Assembly (NCBI GenBank): GCA_937991645.1
Contig: CALKPL010000050.1
Coordinates: forward strand, 1 to 64,000
Direction: 5' to 3'
Origin: UMGS1783 sp900555065
GTDB taxonomy: Bacteria > Bacillota > Clostridia > Oscillospirales > UMGS1783
DNA: 64,000 nucleotides
Shown: piece by piece, positions 47,908-55,939 of the stretch
Numbering within the stretch: the first letter of the stretch is position 1
How the letters are laid out: each line of letters begins with the position of its first letter
Made by a program: the position numbers and the translations under genes
Notes under the pieces: model-generated
Seen by the model: only the letters and a program-made list of their open reading frames with translations
What the model was told of the DNA's origin: nothing
Databases searched by the model: none

Positions 47908-49629
47908 ATGGCGAAGCACGATGCGAGTTTGGCCCGGAAATACGCGAAGCGCGCGGCTTCGGTAAGGCCGGCGGCAAAAAAGCATGTAAAGAAAAAAAGG
48001 AAGCGTTCGCTGGCGCAGCCGGCTCTGTCGCCGCTGTACCTTACGCGTGAGCAGGCGGGCGCGCCTTCGCGCGGGGACGGGGGCGGAAAGGCCCGCCGGA
48101 GCGCGTTGTCAGAAGGGCTTGCCCGTATGCGCGCGGCGCTTGCGTCCTTTGTCGAAAACCTGCGGAATCGCTTTGCGGAGGGTTTTTCCTTTTTGCGCGA
48201 CGAGCTGTTCGACGATCCCGGCTCTTTCATCCGCAAGCTGGGGTTTCACTTTGCGCAGGGCGTGCGCAGGACCTTCTCGGCAGTTTCCTACCTGTCCCGT
48301 TATATTTTGATTCCGCTGTCCGTCGCCATGGTGGTGGGCGTAATGGCGCTGTTTTCCGCCTATACGATCGGAATCGAGGTGACGCTTGAAGGGGAGACTA
48401 TCGGCTATGTGTCCGACAGGGCCTCCTTTGAAACGGCGAAAGCCGAAGCGGAAAGGACGGTTTCCTCTCGCATAAACGACGCCTATCAGCTCGCGGCGGA
48501 GCCTGTGTATAAACTGGGCCTTGTGCCCAAGTCCAAGATATCCGAACCTGAGGAGATCTCCGGCTATATTGCCGAAATATCGACCGACCGGATCGGAAAA
48601 ACCTACGCGCTGTATGTAGACGGCCAGATCATCGGCACGTATGCAAGTGAAAGCGCGATCCGCGAAATGCTTGAGAACCTCAAGAGCCCCTATGCGACCG
48701 GAGTCGAAAACGAGACGGTCGACTTCAACAAAGATGTACAGATCCAGTACGGGGTCTATTCCGAACAGTTTGAAATGACCATCAGCGAAATGCGCAATAA
48801 ACTTCTGTCCAGCGAGACCCCGGTCATAGAATACAGCGTCAAGGAAGACGACAGCGTATCTACTATCGCAAGTGCGTTCAATGTGGACGACCGCACAATC
48901 CAAAACCTGAACCCGAACGTAGACATCGACAATCTTGCCGCCGGCAGACGCATTCTGGTTCCCAGCAGTCAGCCCATGCTCAGCGTCATTGTACGCAGAA
49001 CGGTCTCCTATGTGGAGGAAGTCCCCTATGAGACTACGGTTTCTGAGAGCGCTGATTTGTGGAACGGGATGGAGCAGGTCGTCACCCGCGGCGAAGTGGG
49101 AGAACGCGAGATCATCGCGGATCTGATTCTTGTAGACGGGGTGGAAGTATCCCGTGAGATCAAATCTGAGACTGTCCTGAAAGAGCCTGTCAATGAAGTG
49201 AAACTGATCGGAACCAAGAAAGTGACGGCGAACGCCAGTGGCAGCTACGGTTCCGGAAACTACCTGTGGCCGGTCAACGGCGGTATGCTGACGGCATATT
49301 TCAGCGACTGGCGCAGCGACCACTATCACAATGCCCTGGATATCGCGGCCTCCTACGGTACCGAGATTTATGCGACCGACTCGGGCCAGGTCATCTACGC
49401 CGGCTGGAGCGGCGGCGGCCACGGCTACAACGTATGGATCGACCACGGCAACGGCATTACCTCCCGGTATTCCCACTGCAGCGCGGTGCTCGTTGAGACC
49501 GGCCAGATGGTCGGGCAGGGTCAGCCCATCTGCCTGGTCGGCGCGACCGGTTGGGCGTACGGCAACCATGTCCACTTTGTCATTGAAGCGGACGGCGTAC
49601 CCATTGACCCGCTGCCATTAATCAGTTAG
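47908..49629 (+). CDS. LysM-G5-M23 peptidoglycan endopeptidase, copy 2
   Basis: A 573-residue paralog of the preceding protein with the same order: basic N-terminus, membrane anchor (about 135-160, ILIPLSVAMVVGVMALFSAY), helical region, LysM (about 320-365, STIASAFNVDDRTIQNLN), G5 and C-terminal M23 peptidase. Zinc-site motifs are HYHNALDIA and NHVHFVIEA; SRYSHCSAVLVETGQ is nearly identical to copy 1. The N-terminal 110 residues and linkers have diverged most. ATG 47908 follows AAGGGAG. Role: remodelling of wall cross-links, perhaps in growth or spore engulfment. Confidence 0.92.
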   Translation: MAKHDASLARKYAKRAASVRPAAKKHVKKKRKRSLAQPALSPLYLTREQAGAPSRGDGGGKARRSALSEGLARMRAALASFVENLRNRFAEGFSFLRDELFDDPGSFIRKLGFHFAQGVRRTFSAVSYLSRYILIPLSVAMVVGVMALFSAYTIGIEVTLEGETIGYVSDRASFETAKAEAERTVSSRINDAYQLAAEPVYKLGLVPKSKISEPEEISGYIAEISTDRIGKTYALYVDGQIIGTYASESAIREMLENLKSPYATGVENETVDFNKDVQIQYGVYSEQFEMTISEMRNKLLSSETPVIEYSVKEDDSVSTIASAFNVDDRTIQNLNPNVDIDNLAAGRRILVPSSQPMLSVIVRRTVSYVEEVPYETTVSESADLWNGMEQVVTRGEVGEREIIADLILVDGVEVSREIKSETVLKEPVNEVKLIGTKKVTANASGSYGSGNYLWPVNGGMLTAYFSDWRSDHYHNALDIAASYGTEIYATDSGQVIYAGWSGGGHGYNVWIDHGNGITSRYSHCSAVLVETGQMVGQGQPICLVGATGWAYGNHVHFVIEADGVPIDPLPLIS

Positions 49630-49666
49630 CCCTTTTTATGTAATAGTTCCAGCCCTGCTAATTTCA

Positions 49667-49709
49667 CGCACAGACGCCCCGCATTCGCGGGGCGTCTGTG
49701 CGTATTTTT
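49667..49709 (+). terminator. Terminator of the second M23 gene
   Basis: A perfect 16-bp stem, arms 49667-49682 (starting CGCACAGACG) and 49687-49702, with an ATTC loop, followed by TATTTTTATATTTTTTT. Confidence 0.92.
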
Positions 49710-49739
49710 ATATTTTTTTCAGTGAATTCATCCCTTTGC

Positions 49740-49769
49740 TTGACAATTCAGGACGGCCGCGTATATGAT
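49740..49769 (+). promoter_or_regulatory. Promoter of pgi
   Basis: TTGACA (49740-49745), an 18-bp spacer and TATGAT (49764-49769). Confidence 0.7.
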
Positions 49770-49817
49770 ATGAGCGATCGGGTAAGCTGAAATAAACGGA
49801 AAATACAGGAGGCGACT

Positions 49818-51125
49818 ATGCGTTTAAACGAACAATATATCATGCCTTTTCTGGATCGGGGCCGGTATGCGCGGCTGCTTTCACGCGCCGGCGAATGCCG
49901 GGATATGCTCGCGGGCGGCGGCGGACTGGGCAGCGAATATACCGGCTGGCTCTCCCTCGCGGACGGCTACGACCCGGCTGAGCTGGAGCGGATTGAGCGC
50001 ACTGCGGCAAAAATCTGGGCCGAAGCGGATCTGCTTGTCGTGGTCGGGATCGGCGGCTCGTTTATGGGCGCGAAGTCCGCGATTGAATTTTTACCGGCGG
50101 CCGCCGGTGTGCCGGAGGTCCTCTTTGCCGGAAACAGCCTGAGCCCTGACGCATTGGCCCGGGTCCTGGACGCCTGCGCGGACCGGGAGGTCTGTGTCAA
50201 CGTCATCTCCAAATCCGGGACGACCACCGAGCCTGCAGCCGCTTTTGCCGTGCTGGAACGGTTTATGGAGGAAAAATATGGGGCGGCTGCGGCGGGTCGG
50301 ATCTTTGCGACTACGGACAAACGCCGCGGCACGCTTTTGAATCTTGCGCGGGAAAAGGGCTATGAGACTTTCGTTGTGCCGGACGACGTGGGCGGCCGCT
50401 ATTCTGTGCTCACTCCCGTTGGGCTGCTGCCCATTGCCGTTGCCGGCGCGGATATCCGCAGCCTGCTCGCCGGCGCGGCGGCAGCGTTGCGGGAATACCT
50501 TGCAAAACCCGCGAAGGAGAACGACGCGTGCAGGTATGCCGCGATGCGCCAGCAGTTGTTTGAAAGCGGGCGCGGCGTGGAGATCCTGGTGAGCTACGAG
50601 CCTGCGCTCGCTTCGCTTGGACTGTGGTGGCAGCAGTTGATGGGGGAGAGCCACGGAAAGGAAAAGACGGGACTGTTCCCGGCCTGTCTGAGCTTTTCGC
50701 AGGATCTGCACTCCATGGGGCAGTTTATACAGCAGGGGTCGCCGAATCTGTTTGAAACGGTGCTTTGGGTGGATGCGCCGCAGCGGGACGTGACGCTGCC
50801 GTCCAATATGGGCGAACAGCTCCGGTTTCTCGACGGAGCGTCGATGCACCGCCTGAACCGCTGCGCGTTTGAAGCCACCCTGCTTGCGCATTGCGACGGC
50901 GGCACGCCGAATATCGTCGTCGAACTGGCCGGGCGGGACGAGCGGACGCTGGGCCGTCTGTACGCTTTCTTTGAGACTGCCTGCGCCATAGGCGGGTACC
51001 TGCTCGGCGTAAACCCGTTCGACCAGCCGGGTGTGGAGGACTACAAGCGCAATATGTACGCGCTGCTCGGCCGCCCCGGTTATGAGGAGCTGGCGGCACG
51101 CCTGCGCGCGCGGCTGGATGGCTAA
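49818..51125 (+). CDS. pgi: Glucose-6-phosphate isomerase
   Basis: A 435-residue enzyme that interconverts glucose-6-phosphate and fructose-6-phosphate in glycolysis. SIS-type sugar-phosphate loops are seen as VVVGIGGSFMGAKSAIEFL and VISKSGTTTEPAAAF; the PGI signature regions GRYSVLTPVGLLPIA, MGESHGKEKTGLFP and the C-terminal GVNPFDQPGVEDYK (with the catalytic Lys region nearby) are present. It has its own TTGACA promoter. Codon use becomes extremely GC-rich at the 3' end, where the gene runs straight into a 23-bp tandem repeat. Confidence 0.95.
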   Translation: MRLNEQYIMPFLDRGRYARLLSRAGECRDMLAGGGGLGSEYTGWLSLADGYDPAELERIERTAAKIWAEADLLVVVGIGGSFMGAKSAIEFLPAAAGVPEVLFAGNSLSPDALARVLDACADREVCVNVISKSGTTTEPAAAFAVLERFMEEKYGAAAAGRIFATTDKRRGTLLNLAREKGYETFVVPDDVGGRYSVLTPVGLLPIAVAGADIRSLLAGAAAALREYLAKPAKENDACRYAAMRQQLFESGRGVEILVSYEPALASLGLWWQQLMGESHGKEKTGLFPACLSFSQDLHSMGQFIQQGSPNLFETVLWVDAPQRDVTLPSNMGEQLRFLDGASMHRLNRCAFEATLLAHCDGGTPNIVVELAGRDERTLGRLYAFFETACAIGGYLLGVNPFDQPGVEDYKRNMYALLGRPGYEELAARLRARLDG

Positions 51126-51339
51126 ATTTGGCCTGGCCGGATGGCCGCGCCGGGGCTTGGCGGATAGCTGCGGCGGCGGGGCTTGGCGGTCGGCTTGCGC
51201 CGGGTTTGGCCGGATGGCCGCGCCGGGCTTGGCGTATGGCTTGCGCCGGGTGTGGCGATTGGCCGTGCCGGGCATGAGGATAGCTGCGGCGGAGCTTGGC
51301 GGATAGCTGCGGCGGGGTTTGGCGGTCGGCTGTATCGGA
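51126..51339. repeat. Degenerate 23-bp GC-rich tandem repeat after pgi
   Basis: About nine units of roughly 23 bp, consensus close to GCTTGGCGGATGGCTGCGCC plus GGG: for example GCTTGGCGTATGGCTTGCGC and GTTTGGCCGGATGGCCGCGC at successive steps. Unit lengths vary from 21 to 31 bp. It begins within a few bases of the pgi stop codon. No reading frame through it is credible. Confidence 0.75.
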
Positions 51340-51340
51340 T

Positions 51341-51375
51341 TCAGAAAAAAAAAGAAGGGCTGGGGCCCTTCTTTT
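51341..51375. terminator. Bidirectional terminator between pgi and the nitroreductase gene
   Basis: AAAGAAGGGC (51351-51360) pairs with GCCCTTCTTT (51365-51374) around TGGG; an A run before and T-rich sequence after let it act in both directions. It includes the last base of the nitroreductase stop region. Confidence 0.8.
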
Positions 51376-51892
51376 ACCATTTTTCAAAGTGGATTTTCTC
51401 CGGCTCAAACCGGTCCTCCGGCGGCAGGATGCGCGCGGGATGACCGATCGACACCACTGCCAGCGGTACGATGTGCGCCGGCAGGCCGAGAACCTCCGCC
51501 ACGCCTTTGACGCGGTTCATGACGGGATAGGTTCCGAGCCAGACCGCGCCCAGTCCCGTCGCGTGCGCGGCGAGCAGGATATTCTGTACGCATGCCGAGC
51601 AGTCCTGGATCCAGTAGTCGGGATCGCTTTTGATGGTCAGGTTCATATCGCCGCAGACGACGATGCCCACCGGTGCGGTTTTCAACATTTCCGCATTTCC
51701 GTCCTCTTTGGATGCGATATCGGCCAGAATCTTCCGGTCCCGTACTACGACGAACGCCCAGTCCCGATTGTCGATGGCGCTCGGCGCAGCCATGGCTGCC
51801 CGCAGCAGCGTCTCCACCTGCTCGGCGGATACGTCCTCGTCCGTGTACCTGCGAATGCTTCGCCGGGTCAGAATTGCTTCCATTGCGTCCAT
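51374..51892 (-). CDS. Nitroreductase-family flavoprotein
   Basis: A 172-residue FMN-dependent oxidoreductase. The N-terminal FMN motif is LTRRSIRRYTDEDVS, followed by LLRAAMAAPSAIDNRDWAFVVV, CSACVQNILLAAHATGLGAVWLG and the C-terminal IGHPARILPPEDRF. Members reduce nitro compounds, quinones or flavins with NAD(P)H. I use ATG 51892 because AGAGGAGG lies upstream on the minus strand; a 34-codon longer frame exists without support. Alone, convergent with pgi. Confidence 0.9.
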   Translation of the reverse strand: MDAMEAILTRRSIRRYTDEDVSAEQVETLLRAAMAAPSAIDNRDWAFVVVRDRKILADIASKEDGNAEMLKTAPVGIVVCGDMNLTIKSDPDYWIQDCSACVQNILLAAHATGLGAVWLGTYPVMNRVKGVAEVLGLPAHIVPLAVVSIGHPARILPPEDRFEPEKIHFEKW

Positions 51893-52004
51893 AAAGCTTT
51901 GCCTCCTCTGTCTTTTTCTTATATTATATAGATTATAAAAAAAAAATACAAGACGTCTTACATTGCGGGAAAAGTGAAAATTAGATGAATTCACCCGGCG
52001 CGTA

Positions 52005-52033
52005 TTGAATTCTGTCGTGGGGTAAGGTATAAT
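52005..52033 (+). promoter_or_regulatory. Promoter of the P-loop protein gene
   Basis: TTGAAT (52005-52010), a 17-bp spacer and TATAAT (52028-52033). Confidence 0.65.
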
Positions 52034-52066
52034 GAATATACTAAATCATGGGGAGGACTTTCTGCA

Positions 52067-52477
52067 ATGATTAAAGCGATCATGGGACTCAAAGGCTCTG
52101 GGAAAACGAAAGCCTTGGCGGATCAGGCGAACAGAGCGGCCGATGTGGGCAAGGGCGACGTGGTGTACATAGAAAAGGGTACGACGCTGATGTACGACGT
52201 GAGCCACCAGGTGCGGCTGGTCAATATCGAAGACTACGCGATCAGGCAATTCGACGAGCTGTATGGATTCCTTGCAGGGTTGATTGCCGGAAACCACGAC
52301 ATCACCGAGATTTTTATCGACGGCATCACAAAGATTTGCTCCTATGATATCCCTGAGATCGAGCGTTTCCTGAACCGGGCGGAGGCGCTGTGCGCAATGG
52401 ACGGCACGTCGATTACGCTGACTATCTCCGGCGACGTTGCGGATGCGACGGAGGGAATCAAAAAGTACCTTGTCTAA
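52067..52477 (+). CDS. Conserved small P-loop protein of unknown function
   Basis: A 136-residue protein with Walker A GLKGSGKTKALADQ (residues 7-20), VVYIEKGTTLMYDVSHQVRL and a Walker B-like EIFIDGITKI. I recognise it as a conserved clostridial hypothetical family, sometimes mislabelled as PilT. It lacks a full ATPase core, so it may be a small nucleotide-binding protein. GGGGAGGAC precedes ATG 52067. It stands just upstream of the ribosomal L21 operon but has its own promoter. Confidence 0.7.
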   Translation: MIKAIMGLKGSGKTKALADQANRAADVGKGDVVYIEKGTTLMYDVSHQVRLVNIEDYAIRQFDELYGFLAGLIAGNHDITEIFIDGITKICSYDIPEIERFLNRAEALCAMDGTSITLTISGDVADATEGIKKYLV

Positions 52478-52606
52478 GACTGAAGGCGGACGCCGACGCG
52501 GCGTCCGCTTTTTGTCCCAAAAGCGGCGCGCCGAATAAACAGGGCTTTTACGGTGCATTCCCCGCGATAAAACGAATAAAAAACCTGGAAACGGGGGAAA
52601 TTTTCA

Positions 52607-52635
52607 TTGACTGTGGATTTCTCCTGTGTTATAAT
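52607..52635 (+). promoter_or_regulatory. Promoter of the rplU operon
   Basis: TTGACT (52607-52612), a 17-bp spacer and TATAAT (52630-52635), a near-consensus sigma-A promoter. Confidence 0.85.
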
Positions 52636-52641
52636 ATTGTC

Positions 52642-52717
52642 TGCCGCATGCCGCCAGGTTGAAAGACAGTTGTCTGCCTGGCGCAGCGAGACTGAAAGGA
52701 AAGCGAGGTGCTTTGCA
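52642..52717 (+). promoter_or_regulatory. L21 leader (ribosomal protein autoregulatory leader)
   Basis: The roughly 75-nt leader between the promoter and rplU can fold around GCCGCCAGG and CCTGGCGC (about 52651-52659 and 52677-52684) with a TGAAAGACAGTTGTCTG inner hairpin. Position and shape match the L21 leader known upstream of rplU in Firmicutes, thought to bind L21 and limit expression. Identification is by position and shape only. Confidence 0.6.
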
Positions 52718-53029
52718 TTGTACGCAGTAATTGAGACTGGCGGGAAGCAATACAAAGTACAGCAGGGAGACGTGCTCTTCGTGGAAAAACTCGGCCTGGA
52801 AGAGGGCGACTCTGTGAAATTTGACAAGGTTCTCATGGTAGGTAAAGAGGACGGGCTCGTCGTGGGCGCACCCTATGTGGAGGGCGCCGCAGTGGAGGCG
52901 ACCGTCGTCAAAAACGGCAAGGACAGGAAAATCATCGTGTATAAGTTCAAGGCCAAAAAGAACTATCGCAGAAAGCAGGGCCACAGACAGCCGTACACAA
53001 AGGTAGAGATCGGCGCGATCAACGCGTAA
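52718..53029 (+). CDS. rplU: 50S ribosomal protein L21
   Basis: A 103-residue ribosomal protein: MYAVIETGGKQYKVQQGDVL at the start and YKFKAKKNYRRKQGHRQPYT near the end are diagnostic. The start is TTG 52718, seven bases after GAGGTG. It heads the rplU-prp-rpmA operon, the order found across Firmicutes. Confidence 0.97.
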   Translation: MYAVIETGGKQYKVQQGDVLFVEKLGLEEGDSVKFDKVLMVGKEDGLVVGAPYVEGAAVEATVVKNGKDRKIIVYKFKAKKNYRRKQGHRQPYTKVEIGAINA

Positions 53030-53041
53030 GTCAGGCGCAGC

Positions 53042-53359
53042 ATGATCGTATGTAAATTCGTTTATCATGCCGGGCGGATATGCGAAGTGACGCTCACGGG
53101 GCATGCGGGGTACGATGCGCACGGACGGGATATCGTCTGCGCCGCGGTCAGCGCGGCCGCCGACCTGACCGTTCATTTGGCGGAAGCGTATTTTGGAGTG
53201 AAGGCCGAGGTCTCGGCCGATTCTCCGGGGAACCTGCATGTGTCGCTTCCCGCGCAGGACGAAACGGCCCACAAGCTGTTTGCCGGGTTGCGGGATTATC
53301 TTGAGGCGACGGCGCAGACGTATCCGCAGAATATTAAGATACAAACCATGGAGGTGTAA
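53042..53359 (+). CDS. prp: Ribosomal-processing cysteine protease Prp
   Basis: A 105-residue cysteine protease that removes the N-terminal extension of L27. The catalytic pair is visible in TGHAGYDAHGRDIVCAAVSA (His in GHA, Cys in IVCAAVSA). It lies between rplU and rpmA with gaps of 12 and 3 bp. The presence of a cleavable L27 downstream fits. Confidence 0.93.
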   Translation: MIVCKFVYHAGRICEVTLTGHAGYDAHGRDIVCAAVSAAADLTVHLAEAYFGVKAEVSADSPGNLHVSLPAQDETAHKLFAGLRDYLEATAQTYPQNIKIQTMEV

Positions 53360-53362
53360 CAA

Positions 53363-53647
53363 ATGCTGAGATTGAGTTTACAGTACTTTGCGCATAAAAA
53401 GGGAATGGGCTCCACCAAGAACGGGCGCGACAGCGAATCCAAGCGCCTTGGCCCCAAGCGTGCCGACGGACAGTTCGCCGCTGCGGGGAACATCCTGGTC
53501 CGCCAGCGCGGTACCAAGATCCATCCCGGTACCAATGTTGGCAAGGGCAAGGATGACACGCTCTTCGCGCTGGTAGACGGCGTCGTCCGGTTCGAGCGCC
53601 GGGGCAGGGACCGCAAGCAGGTCAGTGTCTATGAGATTGCGCAGTAA
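53363..53647 (+). CDS. rpmA: 50S ribosomal protein L27 with Prp-cleaved extension
   Basis: A 94-residue L27. The N-terminus MLRLSLQYFAHKKGMGS carries the Firmicutes extension; Prp is known to cut such proteins after the Phe (LQYF|AHKKG here), exposing the residues that reach the ribosomal active site. The body (NGRDSESKRLGPKRADGQ, VRQRGTKIHPGTNVG) is standard. Last gene before a terminator. Confidence 0.97.
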   Translation: MLRLSLQYFAHKKGMGSTKNGRDSESKRLGPKRADGQFAAAGNILVRQRGTKIHPGTNVGKGKDDTLFALVDGVVRFERRGRDRKQVSVYEIAQ

Positions 53648-53659
53648 CGTATAAACAGG

Positions 53660-53698
53660 AAAATCTCAGATACGATAAGAGTATCTGAGATTTTTTTT
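53660..53698 (+). terminator. Terminator between rpmA and obgE
   Basis: AAATCTCAGATAC (53661-53673) pairs with GTATCTGAGATTT (53681-53693), followed by a run of T to 53698. It ends only 16 bp before the obgE start. Confidence 0.92.
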
Positions 53699-53713
53699 GA
53701 GGGGGCAGGACAT

Positions 53714-54982
53714 ATGTTCGCGGATTTTGCAAAAATAACGGTCCGGTCAGGGGACGGCGGCAACGGCTGCGTGTCCTTCCACCGTGAAAAATATGTGGCG
53801 GCCGGCGGGCCGGACGGCGGCACGGGCGGCCGCGGCGGCGATATCGTGTTCGTCGCGGACAAAAATCTCAACTCGCTGGTCGATTTCCGCTATAAGCGAA
53901 AATACACAGCTGAAAACGGGGAGGACGGCGCTGCAAAAAACTGTACGGGCAGAAGCGGCCGTTCGCTAGTCATCCGGGTCCCCGTCGGCACGCTGATCCG
54001 GGAGGCGTCGACGGGCGCCGTTATGAAAGACATGTCGGACATGGAACCGTACGTTCTTGCAAAAGGCGGCGCGGGCGGCTGGGGCAACGCCCGGTACGCG
54101 AACGCGGTGCGGCAGGCGCCGCGATTTTCCCGCGCTGGCCGGCCTGGGACGGAATATGAACTGCTGCTGGAGCTGAAACTGATTGCGGACGTAGGGCTCG
54201 TGGCGCTGCCAAACGTAGGAAAGTCCACCCTGCTTTCCGTGGTGAGCGCGGCGCGGCCCAAGATCGCAAATTACCATTTTACCACGCTCTCACCCAATCT
54301 CGGCGTAGTGCGCGTAGACGAAGGAGAGTCCTTTGTCATGGCGGACATCCCGGGTATCATCGGCGGCGCGAGCCAGGGCGTGGGTTTGGGCCTGCAGTTT
54401 CTACGGCATATAGAGCGCTGCCGACTGCTCGTGCACATGGTCGACATTGCATCCACAGAGGGCCGCGACCCCATTGAGGATTATGAGACCATCAACGCTG
54501 AAATGCGCCAGTACAGCCCGGCGCTGGCACAAAAGCCGCAGATCGTCGTCGGGAATAAGGCCGACGCGGTCACGGACCGCGCGCGGGCAGACGCATTCCG
54601 GGCCCATGTTGAGGCGCAGGGGCGCACCTATGTCGAAATCTCGGCGGCCGCGCGCACCGGCGTGCGTGAGCTCGTCTACCTGTTGTGGGAGCGGATACAG
54701 CAGCTGCCCAGGCCTACGGTGTTCGAGCCGGAATACAGGCCGCAGGCCACCGCTGCCGAAGACCGCGGCTTCACCATACGCAAAGAGAACGGGGTATACT
54801 ATGTCGAGGGCGACTGGCTGCTGCCGGTCATCAACTCCACCAACTTCGACGACTACGAATCCATATCCTATTTCCAGCGGCAGTTGGAATCCGCGGGCGT
54901 ATACGCTGCGTTGGAGCGGGAGGGTATTGAAGAGGGCGCCACCGTGAATATTTACGACGTGGAATTCGACTATATTTACTGA
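53714..54982 (+). CDS. obgE: GTPase Obg
   Basis: A 422-residue Obg GTPase linked to 50S assembly and stress or sporulation control. The Gly-rich OBG domain (1-158; SGDGGNGCVSFHREKYVAAG, GGDIVFVADKNL) precedes the G domain (P-loop LPNVGKSTLLS, switch region FTTLSPNLGVV, DIPGIIGGAS, GNKAD) and a C-terminal OCT domain (about 345-422) typical of Firmicutes. Obg normally follows rpmA in one operon; here a strong terminator intervenes, and no separate promoter is evident between hairpin and start. Confidence 0.95.
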   Translation: MFADFAKITVRSGDGGNGCVSFHREKYVAAGGPDGGTGGRGGDIVFVADKNLNSLVDFRYKRKYTAENGEDGAAKNCTGRSGRSLVIRVPVGTLIREASTGAVMKDMSDMEPYVLAKGGAGGWGNARYANAVRQAPRFSRAGRPGTEYELLLELKLIADVGLVALPNVGKSTLLSVVSAARPKIANYHFTTLSPNLGVVRVDEGESFVMADIPGIIGGASQGVGLGLQFLRHIERCRLLVHMVDIASTEGRDPIEDYETINAEMRQYSPALAQKPQIVVGNKADAVTDRARADAFRAHVEAQGRTYVEISAAARTGVRELVYLLWERIQQLPRPTVFEPEYRPQATAAEDRGFTIRKENGVYYVEGDWLLPVINSTNFDDYESISYFQRQLESAGVYAALEREGIEEGATVNIYDVEFDYIY

Positions 54983-55098
54983 TGCGCATACCTTATATAT
55001 AATATATATGTATGACGGCGTCCATAGCAACGGCATTCCGAACGGACGGTACTGTACAAAGAAGGGCTGGTATTTTTTAATACCAGCCCTTCTTGCAT

Positions 55099-55920
55099 TC
55101 AGGTTGCGTGGCCGCCGCCGTCCAGATAAATGACGTTGCCGGTCATGAACTTTGAGTTGTCGCTTGCAAGATAGATGATGATTCCCACAATCTCGTCCGG
55201 TTCGCCAAACCGGCCGATGGGGTGCCGCGCAAGCCAGCGCTGTTCGTAGGTGGGGTCGTTGTCCATGCAGTACTGCAGCAGCGGCGTGTGGAACGTGCCC
55301 GGCATAACAATGTTGACGCGCACGCCGCGCTGGCACCAGTCGATGGCCGCAGCCTTCGTCAGCTGCACCATACCGCCCTTGCTGCCGCAATAGGCGGCGC
55401 TTTGCGGAATGGCTACGCCGCCCGCGCCTGAACCGATATTGATGATGGAGCCGGCCCCCTGCCGCAGCATAACGCGGCCGACATACTTCGTACACAGGAA
55501 GCAAGACTTCATATTGGTGTCCACTACTCTGTCGTACTCCTCCTCCGGGAAGTCCTCAAAGGAGCAGCGGTAGGTTGTGCCCGCATCGTTGACGAGCACG
55601 TCGATTCCGCCGAAACGCCTGCACGTCTCATCCACCATGCGCTGCACATCGGCGGACTTTGTCACGTCGGCCGTCACATAGTCCACATCGAAAAGCGAAA
55701 GCTCGCGCTTTGTCTCGGCCAGCGCTGGCTCGCCGCGTGCGACGAGCATCACCTTCGCGCCGGCCATGGCCAGGCCCTTTGCCATCTCTTTGCCCAGTCC
55801 GCTGCTCGCGCCGGTTACGACCGCGACCTTGCCGGTCAGGTCAAATATCTTCAGGGCCGGCGGCAGCGTCTGCGGCTGGTCGGTAATATCCAGATACCGG
55901 ATTACATGTTTGTCAGACAT
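55099..55920 (-). CDS. Short-chain dehydrogenase/reductase
   Basis: A 273-residue SDR. The NAD(P) motif is VVTGASSGLGKEMAKG, the DVTKSADVQ and NDAGTTYRC segments follow, and the catalytic site is Ser in NIGSGAGG with YCGSKGG (Tyr-x3-Lys). The C-terminus YLASDNSKFMTGNVIYLDGGG is typical of classical SDRs such as gluconate or sorbitol dehydrogenases. GAGGAGGG precedes the start on the minus strand. It is 19 bp downstream of an SGNH hydrolase gene; the two form an operon of unknown purpose, perhaps acylated-sugar use. Confidence 0.88.
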   Translation of the reverse strand: MSDKHVIRYLDITDQPQTLPPALKIFDLTGKVAVVTGASSGLGKEMAKGLAMAGAKVMLVARGEPALAETKRELSLFDVDYVTADVTKSADVQRMVDETCRRFGGIDVLVNDAGTTYRCSFEDFPEEEYDRVVDTNMKSCFLCTKYVGRVMLRQGAGSIINIGSGAGGVAIPQSAAYCGSKGGMVQLTKAAAIDWCQRGVRVNIVMPGTFHTPLLQYCMDNDPTYEQRWLARHPIGRFGEPDEIVGIIIYLASDNSKFMTGNVIYLDGGGHAT

Positions 55921-55939
55921 GGGATTCCCTCCTCGTCGT

